Shown here: in pieces, positions 8,893 through 18,413 of the stretch | Position numbering within the stretch: position 1 is the first letter of the stretch | Layout of the letters: each line of letters begins with the position of its first letter | Source of the DNA: JBLRWS01 sp047921075 | GTDB taxonomy: Bacteria; Bacteroidota; Rhodothermia; Balneolales; Balneolaceae | DNA: 64,000 nt | Direction: 5' to 3' | Assembly: GCA_047921075.1 (NCBI GenBank) | Contig: JBLRWS010000004.1 | Location: 1 to 64,000 of the forward strand | The notes under the pieces: model-generated | What the model was told of the DNA's origin: nothing | The model's database searches: none | Seen by the model: the letters and a program-made list of their open reading frames with translations, nothing else | Made by a program: the position numbers and the translations under genes

Positions 8893-9444
8893 ATGAACGT
8901 TTCATCCCTCTCTTTTTCAACACTGTTGCTGTCGGTAGCTTTACTTACAGCAGCCTGCTCATCCGAGCAACCACAGAATCAAGCCGAAGCGCAACAAACA
9001 AATGCACCGGCTCAAAGCAATCTGGATAAAGCACCCAATTTTGAAGTAACCACCATCAGTGGCGAAACCATCAGCCTCGAGCAAACCCTGGCCGATAACA
9101 AGCCCATGGTTATTTACTTTACTGCATCGTGGTGCCCAACCTGTGCCAGAAACTGGCCCGCCATGTCGGAAGTGTATCCCGAATACGCGGATAAACTGAC
9201 GATGGTTGCCATCAGCATCGACCCCACCGACACGGATGATGTGATCCGTAAGCTCTCTGAAGAGCGTGGATTTACCTTTCCAAGCACGGCCGGCAAACCT
9301 GAACTGATGGTCGAGTACGGCGTACGTGCGCAGGCTACCACGGTTGGTGTGAACCGCGACGGATACATCACCTTCCGTAAGCAGCAGCAGGCGCTTACCG
9401 CTGACGAGTACCGTGAACTCTTTGCATCACTCATCGAAGGCTAA
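8893..9444 (+). CDS. TlpA-like thioredoxin-fold lipoprotein
   Basis: This 183-residue protein has a lipoprotein signal with lipobox LTAAC (Cys22) and a Gln/Ala-rich linker to about residue 45. The thioredoxin fold follows, with TASWCPTCARNWP, a CxxC centre at Cys81/Cys84. A cis-proline equivalent precedes Val in the QATTVGVNRDG segment, where the usual Pro appears replaced by Thr. It should act as a periplasm-facing thiol reductase or oxidase. The next gene, eight bases downstream, encodes a CcdA-like membrane electron carrier, so the pair probably forms a thiol relay from cytoplasmic thioredoxin. The targets may be apocytochrome c or peroxides; the sequence does not decide. The 169 bases upstream hold no gene. 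Confidence 0.88.
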   Translation: MNVSSLSFSTLLLSVALLTAACSSEQPQNQAEAQQTNAPAQSNLDKAPNFEVTTISGETISLEQTLADNKPMVIYFTASWCPTCARNWPAMSEVYPEYADKLTMVAISIDPTDTDDVIRKLSEERGFTFPSTAGKPELMVEYGVRAQATTVGVNRDGYITFRKQQQALTADEYRELFASLIEG

Positions 9445-9452
9445 GAGATTTC

Positions 9453-10121
9453 ATGGAGTTTGTCTATTTCTCTTTTCTGCAGGGCATCATGGCGTTTCTT
9501 GCGCCATGTGCCGTTGCCCTGCTTCCGGGGTATATTGCGGCCTACATTTCCCGTAATGCCCAATCCGATCCGGGCCTGGTTGTACGGCTGGGCCGTGGAT
9601 TAAAACTGGCCATGCTCAGTATTGTCGGCATTTTAGCCATCTATTCTGTAGCCGGAGTGCTGATTGTTGTCGCCAGTCAACTGTTAAAAGACTACATGAA
9701 GTGGATCACCATCGGCATGGGAATTGTGCTGATTTTTCTCGGCATTTTGATGGTGGCCGGAAAAAATGTGTCGTTCTCTTTTAATGTGAACAATCCCACC
9801 AATAAATCAGAAACCGTTGAGGCGCTCGTTTTTGGCGCTGCCTACGCTATCGGTGCGTTGGGATGTCTCTTTCCGCTGTTTTTGGTTGTGGCCACACAGG
9901 CGATGGCTGCACCTACTGCATGGGAAGGATCGACGTATTTACTCGCCTATTTTGCGGGAATGAGCATGATGATGATTGGAGCCATTCTCCTCTCTACCTT
10001 CGCCAAAGAATTTTTGATGAAATATCTGCGCAAAATTCTTCCCCATATGGAGCTGGCAACCGGCATACTGCTAATTTTAGCCGGCGGTTACGTGATCTAT
10101 TATCAAATGGTATTGCTCTAA
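9453..10121 (+). CDS. ccdA: CcdA/DsbD-type transmembrane thiol-disulfide carrier
   Basis: The 222-residue protein is predicted to have six membrane helices. The two redox cysteines of the family are visible: Cys19 in FLAPCAVALLPGY in the first helix and Cys138 in IGALGCLFPLFL in the fourth. CcdA moves reducing equivalents from cytoplasmic thioredoxin across the inner membrane to periplasmic thiol proteins. It follows the TlpA-like lipoprotein by eight bases, so the two are co-transcribed and probably work as donor and acceptor. The ATG at 9453 gives a first helix starting at once, as usual for the family. The convergent protease gene ends 45 bases away; only a weak hairpin (10131-10148) separates them. 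Confidence 0.9.
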   Translation: MEFVYFSFLQGIMAFLAPCAVALLPGYIAAYISRNAQSDPGLVVRLGRGLKLAMLSIVGILAIYSVAGVLIVVASQLLKDYMKWITIGMGIVLIFLGILMVAGKNVSFSFNVNNPTNKSETVEALVFGAAYAIGALGCLFPLFLVVATQAMAAPTAWEGSTYLLAYFAGMSMMMIGAILLSTFAKEFLMKYLRKILPHMELATGILLILAGGYVIYYQMVLL

Positions 10122-10166
10122 TTCAATGTCCCCTTTTTCCGGAAAGGGTATTCAAAGTTACACCTC

Positions 10167-11117
10167 TTAATCCTGTCTGCAGAGCAACCGAAGCGCGGTT
10201 TTATCTTCCGGGGTAAGCTGCATTACCGGATAAAGCGGCTGCTCGCCCAGTTGAGCAAACATTACCGATGCTGGGTTTTCGACATGAGGCAGGCCAAACG
10301 CGTGGCCCATTTCATGAGCCAAAAGCAGCGCCAGCTCATCGCGGCTCAACACCATACTTACGGTAATAACACCCTGTCCGTTTTCTTGTTGATACGTCGC
10401 CTTTGTGAACCGATTCGATCCGGCAAAGTCGCGGTTGTATCCATCAACCAGCTCGTTGTTATAATCGGTCAATCGGTTCAGGTCATCCACCAGTCGATTA
10501 ATTCGCTCCGCCATCCGATCCAGTTCTTCCCGCTCCCGCAACACCCGCTGCTGTATATTATCTGCCCGTTCCCGCCGCTGCTCAAACTCCTGCTGGACAG
10601 AGGGGGTTACCTGACCGGAGCGATTCACATCCTCTACCCAGTTGTTTAGCTCATTTCGCTCGCGAATAGCCTCAGCGGCCAGCTGTTCATAAGCAGCCGA
10701 TCGCGCTTCAAATCGGTCTGTCAATCGCTCATACTCTTGCTGGCGCTGATTCAGCACCAGCTGTTCCGAACGAATACGCTCCCGCGCGCGAAGCTCACCG
10801 TCGGCCAGCTGCTGGCGTTCGTCATATACCAGGTCAATTCGAACGCTCGGCTCTCTGCCCGGCTCAAAAGCGGGATGGCCCAGCTCTTTCGCCCAAAGCT
10901 CGGAGGCTCTGCGCACCGCCTGATCCACATCAGCCTCAGAAACCGGAAAACGCGAATCGATAGAGCCTATGGTATAGCCAAGCGGCTCGGTGCAGACAGC
11001 CGGCAATACCGCTGCCCGCTGCCGCTCGCGGTCCAATGTGAAATAAAGCCAAAACAGAACCACCACCCCGAGAATCAGAGCGATATTCAGGATTTGTATC
11101 AGCCGTTTGGTGTTCAT
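10167..11117 (-). CDS. Membrane-anchored matrixin-like zinc metalloprotease with coiled coil
   Basis: The 316-residue protein starts with one membrane segment (about 9-27) that probably serves as an uncleaved anchor, placing the rest in the periplasm. Residues 42-75 (CTEPLGYTIGSIDSRF...) look like the start of a matrixin peptidase domain. A long Glu/Arg/Gln-rich region (about 100-225) is predicted coiled coil and interrupts that domain. AHEMGHAFGLPH supplies zinc ligands His268, His272 and His278 with catalytic Glu269, and SVMF gives the Met-turn. It follows the tamB-like gene by 11 bases and so belongs to the outer-membrane assembly operon. A quality-control or processing role there is inference. 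The coiled-coil insertion in a metzincin is unusual. Confidence 0.85.
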   Translation of the reverse strand: MNTKRLIQILNIALILGVVVLFWLYFTLDRERQRAAVLPAVCTEPLGYTIGSIDSRFPVSEADVDQAVRRASELWAKELGHPAFEPGREPSVRIDLVYDERQQLADGELRARERIRSEQLVLNQRQQEYERLTDRFEARSAAYEQLAAEAIRERNELNNWVEDVNRSGQVTPSVQQEFEQRRERADNIQQRVLREREELDRMAERINRLVDDLNRLTDYNNELVDGYNRDFAGSNRFTKATYQQENGQGVITVSMVLSRDELALLLAHEMGHAFGLPHVENPASVMFAQLGEQPLYPVMQLTPEDKTALRLLCRQD

Positions 11118-11128
11118 CGGTTCAGTAC

Positions 11129-14100
11129 TCAGTATTCGTGGCGCCAGCGCAAATCGATGCCTTCGCGGCTGTCGTCGCCCTGGGTAACAGAAATTTCAAG
11201 ATTGTTCGTGAGCATGTACTCCAGCAGAAAGAGGGTTTTCGGGTCGGCGCTCACTTCATTCAAAATGGCAAAAAAGGTTCGTCGGTTCAGGTACCAGCCG
11301 GTCAGAACCGAGGTGGCACTCCGTGCACCGCTGCGGTCGGTATCGATCTGTACCACGTCGATACCCAGGCGTTGCGTGGCCAGGATTTCGAATCGATCGA
11401 GCAGAATATCTAACGCCACATCGCTGGCGCTGGTTCCGCCACCACCGGCCACCACTTGCTCCCACGACTCCAGCTCATAAAACGGACGGCCAAAAACCGT
11501 ATAGCTGATGATATCCTGCAGCTCCATCTGCGGTTCGCTGTCGAACCGGAATTCGGGATTTTGGCCGGTACCCTCAATGATATAGAAAATGGTAACATTG
11601 GACTGCGCCTGTGGAGGTTCAAACTTGGTACGAACATTCAATTCCGGATCGTCTACCGGTCCCACAAAGGTTACAAACGCTTCATCAATCTGAAAATTTC
11701 GACCCAGCGGACGCGCAAAACCACGGGTTCCCTCAACCGTGCCGAACATCTGCAGGTCGCGCCCCTTCTCTTTTACCAGATCCACGCCGCCGCCAAGCTC
11801 AATTTCCAGATCAATAAACTGCCGGTTTCGTATGATAAAGTTACGGGTAAACCGTAGATCAAACTCCATCGCCAGATGATCGTAGAAGGCGATTGGTTCG
11901 GGCGTTTCTTCATCCTCAAGAACCACCTCTTCCAGATCCTGAGCACCGAAATTCTGCAGGTTCACCACGCCATTTAGCACGGTGAGACTCCCGGTAAGCA
12001 TGGGCTCATCAAAGGTGCCTGCAAGCTGCGCATTCAGATCAATCACAGCATTCATCTGGCTTGTATTAACCGCGCGGAACTGATTGCCGCGCATTTGAAG
12101 GTCAAACACTCCGGCCTGCAGATTTTCGACTTGTACCGAACCGGTTGCGTTGATGCGGCCCGGCCCGCTGCGCATGGAAAACTGCTGCAGGGTTACAAGC
12201 CCGGGCTGCAGGTGTAAGGCACTGTTGATTTCGCTGATGGTGATGCCGGCCGGAACCACGCGCATGCTTCCCCTACTGAGGGTAAGGGTGCCGTTCGGTT
12301 CCGGATCTGCAACCGTGCCGGTAATAACAACCCGTCCATTTAACGTTCCCGAAAGCTGGCGCACCAGTTCGGGGTCTACAAAATCATTTAACAGTGCCAG
12401 GCTGAAGTTGTTGGTCCGCAGCTCCACCTCCACTTCATCATCATCATCGGGAAGCAACAGTTCCAACTGGCGAAGATCGATCTTTAACGGTAAGCTGGCA
12501 TCAAAATCGAGAATCTGCTGCCGGTTCGACAGAAGATCTCCGGTAAGATGTATGCGTTCATTTTCGTGGAGATAGGAAAACCCCACACCCAGGGAATCGA
12601 CAGGCACACCGGATAAACGGCCATTTAGTAATTTCAACTGCCCGCCAAATTCCGGCACACCGGCTACGCCGTCCACAAACGCCCGCAGAGAAAGGGTTCC
12701 TTCGGCCTCGGGTACGGTGCCCGGGGGCAGAAAGGCTGTCCAGTACGAAATATCCGATTCATTTAGTTCAAAACTGCCGACGATGGCCCTGTCAAAAAAC
12801 TGATCGTCAAACGTGATCGGATCACCCGGAATAAACGGGATTTTTCCGGCTCCCTCGACCAGTAGCTGCCCTTGGTGCCAGCCCGCCACTCCGGCATCGA
12901 GCCACTCGTCCTGTATGATTGCGCTGAACCGCAAAGAGTCCATCGTACCTTCTTCTGCCTGAATCTGAGCCAGCAAGCCGGTTGCCGACAGGTAGAGCTC
13001 CTCACTGTTGTTCCGAAACTCAATACGCCCCGACAGTATCGCATCCAAAAACGAATTGTCAATAAGAGTCCGCTGCAACACGCCAATATTCAGGTTTACA
13101 GCTTCCATGCCGGCTTCCTGCTCATCGGCAGAGAGGGTGGGTGCCCAAAACGATAGAAAAGCGTCGTTTTCTTCCGTCTGCACGCGAAATGAATCGACCC
13201 GAACAACGTCATCACGAAGGGTGAGTGTAAAGGGCTGCCGGAGTGACAAGAGTCGCAGCGGCGTATCGAAATCGAGGCTCTCTGTGAAAAGCTCCCACTC
13301 ACCGTCCGAAAAACGGAAGCTGCCGCTGTGATCCAAGCGGCTCTCCACGTCGTTTATGATTGACAACTCGACAAATCCATCCAAATCGTCTCCGGTCAGT
13401 ACGGCCTGCACCCGGGTTGAAATATCCTGCACCCCGGCACCGGCAAAAACCGGTTCAATCAATTCCAATTGTGCATCCACCTGGGGGTTCTCTTCCAGTA
13501 GCACGCTGATGGAGCCTGTGATTTCACTGCTTTGAAAAAGAGTATCCACGAAGACCTCTTGCAGCCGGGCACCGGCACGGAAGGCCAGTGTGCCTTGTTC
13601 ATTTCGGCGCAGCTCTCCGTTCAGGTTTCCTTCGGCGCGAAGCGACTCTACACCGGCAAGAGGCGCCAGCGCGAACGGATTTTTGATATCTACCGAAAAA
13701 TCGATGCGGTTCTCGCTGTCGCGCAAATCCAGAATGTGCTGGCGCATGGAAAAGGACCCATCGGCAATGGGGCTGGAAAGCACGGCATCTTCCACGTAGA
13801 GAATGGCGTCCTGCAGCCTCAGGTCGGCACGCATCGTTTCAATCGGCTCCCGGTTTACACGACTGGAATCGAGCCGGGCAACCGCCGATACGCGCATCGT
13901 TTCGGGATCGATACCGGTTCCTTCGCCTTCGAACAGGGCATTGATATAGGTGGGGAAATCTTCGAGCCCGGTAAGCTCTGCACTGTTAAACTCAAGCAGC
14001 CGCACTGAAAATTGGTACGCAGGCACTTGCTGCCAGCTCTCTACCTGTGCTTCTGCCTGCAAACGGCTGCGGTCGATCCACGCCTGCAGTTCGGTGCTCA

Positions 14101-15604
14101 GTGTCACAGCGTCTGCCTCTCCTGTTGCCTCAATCCGGCCAAAAGGCTGATCGCCCCACCGGCCACCATCCACCGCCAGCCGGTACCGCGCCAAAAAGTC
14201 GTCCGGCTCGATCCCTTCACCTTCCAACAGAATGGATACCGAAAGTTGGGAATCAAGCGATTCATCGTTTAGCCAGTTGGCCAGATTCAGTGCAGATGAT
14301 GATGCCTGCAGCTCCCATTGCGGCCGGCCATCAAAGATCGAGGATGCATCTGCGTTGAGGCTGATTTCTTCGCCTGCATTGGTGATGGTTCCTGCAATCT
14401 GTGCACGCTCATTGCCCAGCACCGTAGAAACCTGCAAACGATCCAGGCCGTACGCGTCATATCGAAGACCCTCCAGTGCCATCTGTCCGCCCCACTGCGC
14501 CTGCTTCGGTTCGCCAACGGACACCTGCCCCGAACCGGTCAGTTCAAACCGCGAAAACTGCGGCATCTCCTCCACACCGGTAAGCAGCGGGCCGTCAAAA
14601 CCGGCGACGGAAGCCGAAATCTCCCTGAATACCGGTGTGCCATTTATGAGCGATATGTTCACGTCTGCGACAGCCTGCTCAAGGCCGGTTGCCTGCACCG
14701 TAAGCCCCAGGTTAAGATCATCAAAGCGGCCGGCGGCTCGCAGACTCAGGTTTAGGTCCTGTACCAGCGGCAGGCCTTCGGCATAGGCATGTACATCCTG
14801 CCACGAGAGGGGAGAAAGATCGGATCCGGCAGTCACGTCAGCGTCGAGCTCTGCATCTCCCTGCGCTCGCAACATGGACCTACCTGTTTGAATGACCAGC
14901 GACTCCAGCGTGATGCGGCCCGTTTCACCCATCTGTTCCGCACCGGCCTGGGCAGAAATGGTTAATGGCTGCGGCAGCCGCCCCTCACGAATAGAGAATT
15001 CAAGACTGTTCAGTTCAGCTAGCCACCCCGCCGGCATCACTCCGGCCTGCAGGTCGGCATGCAGCCCCATAATGTCGAGAAATCCATCCGGCAGCATGGC
15101 CGATTCGATATAGATATCGGCCTGTGAGAGTTGCAGCTGATCGAGCATCCAGTAGAACGGAGGTTCGCCACCCTCAGGCTCTTCCACCCCGAATGCCGGC
15201 AGAAGCTCCTGCACGTTCCAGAGCGAATCGGAAATCTGGCGCAGGTGCACCTCCACTCCGCCCGCATGAAGAAAATCCAGGTGGTATGGCTGCCGGATAA
15301 ACGACCATGCCAGATAGCGGGCCTGTACCGAGTCGGCCGAGAAAACCGGCTGCCCGTCCGGGCCGGAGAGATGAATATCACGAATGGTAAATCCATAGAG
15401 CAAGTCTCCGCGCATGGACCCGATGGTCAGGGTTCCGTTGATCTGTTCATTTACCCTCTCTGTGATGAGATTACGGGCCGTATCGAAGAGCCAGTCACTT
15501 TTCAGGGCCAGACGAACGCCACCCAGCAGCACTACTGTAATAAGCAGTGCCAATAACCAGCGCATAGGCCGGGTCAATCGGCGTGTTGGTTGTTGATCCG
15601 TCAA
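11129..15604 (-). CDS. tamB: TamB-like translocation and assembly module / lipid-transfer protein (DUF490)
   Basis: This 1491-residue protein has one N-terminal membrane segment (about 15-32) and then a very long run of beta-strand repeats. It ends with a DUF490/TamB C-terminal domain (about 1130-1491; GTVEGTRGFARPLGRNFQID and FGRPFYELESWEQ are typical). Proteins of this AsmA-like group span the periplasm as beta-groove rods and either help Omp85 partners insert outer-membrane proteins or move phospholipid. The start given is a TTG that overlaps the upstream Omp85 stop by four bases; an ATG at 15565 would remove 13 residues. Upstream is the Omp85 protein and downstream a matrixin-like protease, all in one operon. 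Length is somewhat above E. coli TamB (about 1260). Confidence 0.9.
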   Translation of the reverse strand: MTDQQPTRRLTRPMRWLLALLITVVLLGGVRLALKSDWLFDTARNLITERVNEQINGTLTIGSMRGDLLYGFTIRDIHLSGPDGQPVFSADSVQARYLAWSFIRQPYHLDFLHAGGVEVHLRQISDSLWNVQELLPAFGVEEPEGGEPPFYWMLDQLQLSQADIYIESAMLPDGFLDIMGLHADLQAGVMPAGWLAELNSLEFSIREGRLPQPLTISAQAGAEQMGETGRITLESLVIQTGRSMLRAQGDAELDADVTAGSDLSPLSWQDVHAYAEGLPLVQDLNLSLRAAGRFDDLNLGLTVQATGLEQAVADVNISLINGTPVFREISASVAGFDGPLLTGVEEMPQFSRFELTGSGQVSVGEPKQAQWGGQMALEGLRYDAYGLDRLQVSTVLGNERAQIAGTITNAGEEISLNADASSIFDGRPQWELQASSSALNLANWLNDESLDSQLSVSILLEGEGIEPDDFLARYRLAVDGGRWGDQPFGRIEATGEADAVTLSTELQAWIDRSRLQAEAQVESWQQVPAYQFSVRLLEFNSAELTGLEDFPTYINALFEGEGTGIDPETMRVSAVARLDSSRVNREPIETMRADLRLQDAILYVEDAVLSSPIADGSFSMRQHILDLRDSENRIDFSVDIKNPFALAPLAGVESLRAEGNLNGELRRNEQGTLAFRAGARLQEVFVDTLFQSSEITGSISVLLEENPQVDAQLELIEPVFAGAGVQDISTRVQAVLTGDDLDGFVELSIINDVESRLDHSGSFRFSDGEWELFTESLDFDTPLRLLSLRQPFTLTLRDDVVRVDSFRVQTEENDAFLSFWAPTLSADEQEAGMEAVNLNIGVLQRTLIDNSFLDAILSGRIEFRNNSEELYLSATGLLAQIQAEEGTMDSLRFSAIIQDEWLDAGVAGWHQGQLLVEGAGKIPFIPGDPITFDDQFFDRAIVGSFELNESDISYWTAFLPPGTVPEAEGTLSLRAFVDGVAGVPEFGGQLKLLNGRLSGVPVDSLGVGFSYLHENERIHLTGDLLSNRQQILDFDASLPLKIDLRQLELLLPDDDDEVEVELRTNNFSLALLNDFVDPELVRQLSGTLNGRVVITGTVADPEPNGTLTLSRGSMRVVPAGITISEINSALHLQPGLVTLQQFSMRSGPGRINATGSVQVENLQAGVFDLQMRGNQFRAVNTSQMNAVIDLNAQLAGTFDEPMLTGSLTVLNGVVNLQNFGAQDLEEVVLEDEETPEPIAFYDHLAMEFDLRFTRNFIIRNRQFIDLEIELGGGVDLVKEKGRDLQMFGTVEGTRGFARPLGRNFQIDEAFVTFVGPVDDPELNVRTKFEPPQAQSNVTIFYIIEGTGQNPEFRFDSEPQMELQDIISYTVFGRPFYELESWEQVVAGGGGTSASDVALDILLDRFEILATQRLGIDVVQIDTDRSGARSATSVLTGWYLNRRTFFAILNEVSADPKTLFLLEYMLTNNLEISVTQGDDSREGIDLRWRHEY

Positions 15605-17517
15605 AATGCTTGCCCAATGCTAAAGTGAAAGGTTAAACGGCTTCCCCCGCCAAAATCTTCTCCCTGGAAAATGTTCATGTCCTCATCACGCGGATTTAGT
15701 TTATATCCCACATCAAACCGCACAGGGCCGATTGGAGATTGGTACCTCAAACCGCCCCCCGTCCCAAATTGCAGCGCCCGTTCGTCGATTCGATCCAACG
15801 CCCGCCACACTTGCCCGCCATCCAGAAAGGCCGCAATACCAAATCCATCAAAAAAGAACGGCACCGCCTGGCGAATTTCGGCGTTGAATGTAAACGTAGC
15901 CCGCCCGCCGATTGGTACAAACCCGTCGAACTGATCATCATCGGTAAATGATGGGCGCTTGGGCCCCAGCTGCTGACGTGTAAAGCCGCGTACAGAGTTG
16001 GTACCCCCCGAAAAGAAACGAATGTTTGCCGGCAGGCTGTCGGGCTGGGCAAAAAAGATTTGGCCGAAGTTTACCCGGGCTGCAAGCGTTGTGGTTGTGC
16101 TTACCTGCTGAAAGCGACGGACATCGAGAGTGATTTTTTGAAAGGTGAATTTCGATTCCCCAAACGTACCCGACAGTTCTACCGACGGCTGCACCACCCA
16201 ACCTCTCGGTTCCCGGCTAAGGGCCTGGCTGTAGAAACCTGTAAACGTCAAAGAAGAGACGTTAAATCCGATCACACTATCGGGCAGGGCGGTCGATTCC
16301 CCCCGTAAACTCTCTTCGTTAAACGTGAATTCGTACGATGCAGTAGCTGTGAGATTGCGGCGCAGCTGATAGATCAAACTGTTTGAAACACCTGCACGCA
16401 ACAACTCAAATGCCGGCTCCAATCGCCGCTGGCCAAACGGTGCCACCACAAAACTGCTGCGTGTGTTAAAGACGTAGGGGATCAGGTAATCGCCGCCGAG
16501 GCGCTGCTCTATAAACGATCCACGGCCCGAAAACCCAAGCCTGTTGCCACTGCCATTGATGTTGCGATGCTGCCAGGAGAGCTGCCCACGCAGAAGGTCT
16601 TCACTGCCAAAACCGATGGAGGCCTGTACCATGCGAAGTGGATTTTCCCGCACACGAACCTGCAGATGTACGGTACTGTCTTGCGGCTGCTCCGGCAGGG
16701 TGATGGTGGCAAACCGAAACAGGTGGTGGCCAAAAATCTGCCGCTGCGAATCCTGGATATCCTCCTGGCTGAAAAGATCTCCCTCTTTAATGACCATTTC
16801 GCGTAGCACCACCCGCTCGGGCACGGTTTCGTGTCCCTGCACGTCGAACGTGCTGAAGTAACTTTTTGGGCCGGGGCGCACGGCAATAGTCGCTGTTGCC
16901 CTTAATGACAGGCTGTCAACCTGAGAGATAACTTCCACTTCCGGCCACGGAAATCCCATATTCTGTAAAACCCGCCGGAACGCACCCTCCGAATCGGGCT
17001 TTCGAACGGTTTGAAACCTCCGGCCCGGTAAAAAGTCGTGCGATTCGGCCGTACGCTGAAAGTCGGTATTGGCACGAATTTCATCGGCAATATCTGCAGG
17101 GGCTTCAATCTCGATACGGGAATCTGCAATTCGGATAGGTGAGCCCTCACGGATGAGAAACCGAACCTTTTTTTTCCACGGCTTGTTGCCATCTTCCACA
17201 ACCAGCTGTACGTCTACATCCGAAAAGCCGCGGCGCTGGTAAAACCGTTCTATCCGTACCCGATCGCGCCGCATCTCCGTTTCGTTAAACTCAAAATTGC
17301 TATATGCACGAAACCACTTCCGAAGCTTATTGGGGCGGCTTGCAGCCGTAATATTGCTGAGTACAGTCCCCGAAAAAGTATCGTTTCCCTCAAACGAGAG
17401 TGTCCAGACAATGGGGGTACGCTCGTCCTGCGCTTGGGCCACAATTGCCGAGCCACACGCATCGATCACCAAAAAAAGAATAATAGTCAATAAATAGTGG
17501 GGGAATCGAAGCGTCAT
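15601..17517 (-). CDS. Omp85-family outer-membrane protein (TamA/BamA-like)
   Basis: The 638-residue protein has a signal peptide ending near residue 29. About three POTRA domains follow (about 33-110, 110-205, 210-290; YFSTFDVQGHETVPERVVLREM is a typical POTRA start). A 16-strand barrel domain runs from about 300 to the end. FFSGGTNSVRGFTRQQLGP contains the RGF motif of barrel loop 6, and the chain ends in a beta signal with terminal Phe (HFSIGQAF). With the overlapping tamB gene it is most likely the TamA partner, although the POTRA number does not exclude a second BamA-like role. ATG at 17517. The intergenic region upstream carries an inverted repeat. Confidence 0.9.
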   Translation of the reverse strand: MTLRFPHYLLTIILFLVIDACGSAIVAQAQDERTPIVWTLSFEGNDTFSGTVLSNITAASRPNKLRKWFRAYSNFEFNETEMRRDRVRIERFYQRRGFSDVDVQLVVEDGNKPWKKKVRFLIREGSPIRIADSRIEIEAPADIADEIRANTDFQRTAESHDFLPGRRFQTVRKPDSEGAFRRVLQNMGFPWPEVEVISQVDSLSLRATATIAVRPGPKSYFSTFDVQGHETVPERVVLREMVIKEGDLFSQEDIQDSQRQIFGHHLFRFATITLPEQPQDSTVHLQVRVRENPLRMVQASIGFGSEDLLRGQLSWQHRNINGSGNRLGFSGRGSFIEQRLGGDYLIPYVFNTRSSFVVAPFGQRRLEPAFELLRAGVSNSLIYQLRRNLTATASYEFTFNEESLRGESTALPDSVIGFNVSSLTFTGFYSQALSREPRGWVVQPSVELSGTFGESKFTFQKITLDVRRFQQVSTTTTLAARVNFGQIFFAQPDSLPANIRFFSGGTNSVRGFTRQQLGPKRPSFTDDDQFDGFVPIGGRATFTFNAEIRQAVPFFFDGFGIAAFLDGGQVWRALDRIDERALQFGTGGGLRYQSPIGPVRFDVGYKLNPRDEDMNIFQGEDFGGGSRLTFHFSIGQAF

Positions 17518-17825
17518 TCACGTATCGGCCTTTCCGTTATGTCAAATCAAACAGCGTTAAGCGGCTGTAATAGCGTTTTAATATAGTGATTTATCCGAAG
17601 CCGGTTAAATCTCTTTCCGATTAACCGGTAATAGCAGGAGGTAGCCAGGCCGGATATTTTTTGCGCAACCGGTTGAATGAACCCAAGTGGGTTGATCATC
17701 TGTTTCTATAAAAAATGATTGCGAACGAATGTATCTGACCGGCCCGCTTCTATATCTTCTCAAAATCTTCAAATGGATTAGGTATGTTGTATGCACTTTG
17801 TCCAGACCTAAAAAACGATCCAATA
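17518..17825. other. Divergent intergenic region between tamA-like and sco1 genes
   Basis: These 308 bases separate two divergent genes and contain no supportable gene. They hold a perfect 8-base inverted repeat (annotated separately) and AT-rich stretches that should contain both promoters. No exact TAnnTTTG element was seen at a good distance from either start. Confidence 0.6.
17601..17628. repeat. Inverted repeat upstream of the Omp85/TamB operon
   Basis: CCGGTTAA (17601-17608) and TTAACCGG (17621-17628) are perfect complements separated by 12 bases. The dyad lies 84 bases upstream of the Omp85 start codon. It could be an operator or a leader hairpin; it has no T-tract and so is not a standard terminator. 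Confidence 0.45.
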
Positions 17826-18395
17826 ATGATCAAATTACTACCCATTCTGGTTTTTGCGTTTATTCTGACCGCCTGCAGCGATCAGCGCCTTGACGACTAC
17901 AGCGATGTTTCCTTTGAGCTGATAAACCAACAGGGCGAAGCCGTTCAGTTTCCCGATGATTTTGAGGGCGCGCCTCTGGTCGTGGGGTTTATTTACACCC
18001 AGTGTCCGGATATCTGCTCGTTTATAACCGCTAATGTGAAACAGGTATACGAAGAGGGAGTTCACCCCGAAGGCACTCGATTTGTGCTCGTAACATTCGA
18101 CCCGGAACGGGATACACCGGACGTTTTGGCGCGATATGCCGCAGCATTTGAGATGGATGGCGAACCATTTTCATTCCTCACAGGCAACCCCGATATCATC
18201 TCACAGATGATGCGGCGGGTTGGCGTACGTTCGGTAATAACCGATGAGCGGACTACCGAAACCGGACAGGAGATTTATTTTATTAACCACACCGATAAAA
18301 TATTACTGATCGACAGCCGCTCCCGGCTCGTTTTCGATTATGGGGGCAGCATGACGCCGGTGAACATCATTGCCGAAGATCTGCAAAAACTGTAA
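17826..18395 (+). CDS. Sco1/SenC/PrrC copper chaperone lipoprotein
   Basis: The protein has 189 residues from ATG 17826, preferred over an in-frame ATG 42 bases upstream because it directly opens a lipoprotein signal (lipobox LTAC, Cys17). The thioredoxin-like fold carries FIYTQCPDICSF with copper ligands Cys60 and Cys64, and the third ligand His155 in FINHTDKILLID. Sco proteins deliver copper to, or keep reduced the thiols of, the CuA centre of cytochrome c oxidase subunit II on the outer face of the inner membrane. The gene is followed after 18 bases by a PCuAC-type chaperone, its usual functional partner, so the pair is a CuA-assembly unit. No oxidase gene lies in the window. Confidence 0.93.
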   Translation: MIKLLPILVFAFILTACSDQRLDDYSDVSFELINQQGEAVQFPDDFEGAPLVVGFIYTQCPDICSFITANVKQVYEEGVHPEGTRFVLVTFDPERDTPDVLARYAAAFEMDGEPFSFLTGNPDIISQMMRRVGVRSVITDERTTETGQEIYFINHTDKILLIDSRSRLVFDYGGSMTPVNIIAEDLQKL

Positions 18396-18413
18396 CGCAA
18401 CGGATGAGCGATT

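Noticed and set aside
10131..10148. Hairpin CCCTTT/AAAGGG between ccdA and the matrixin gene as terminator
   Set aside because: The stem has only six pairs and neither side is followed by a T-tract, so it is too weak to call.
13532..14786. Several long open frames on the plus strand opposite tamB
   Set aside because: They are antisense shadows of the beta-repeat gene, rich in Ser/Arg/Pro, without motifs or start signals.
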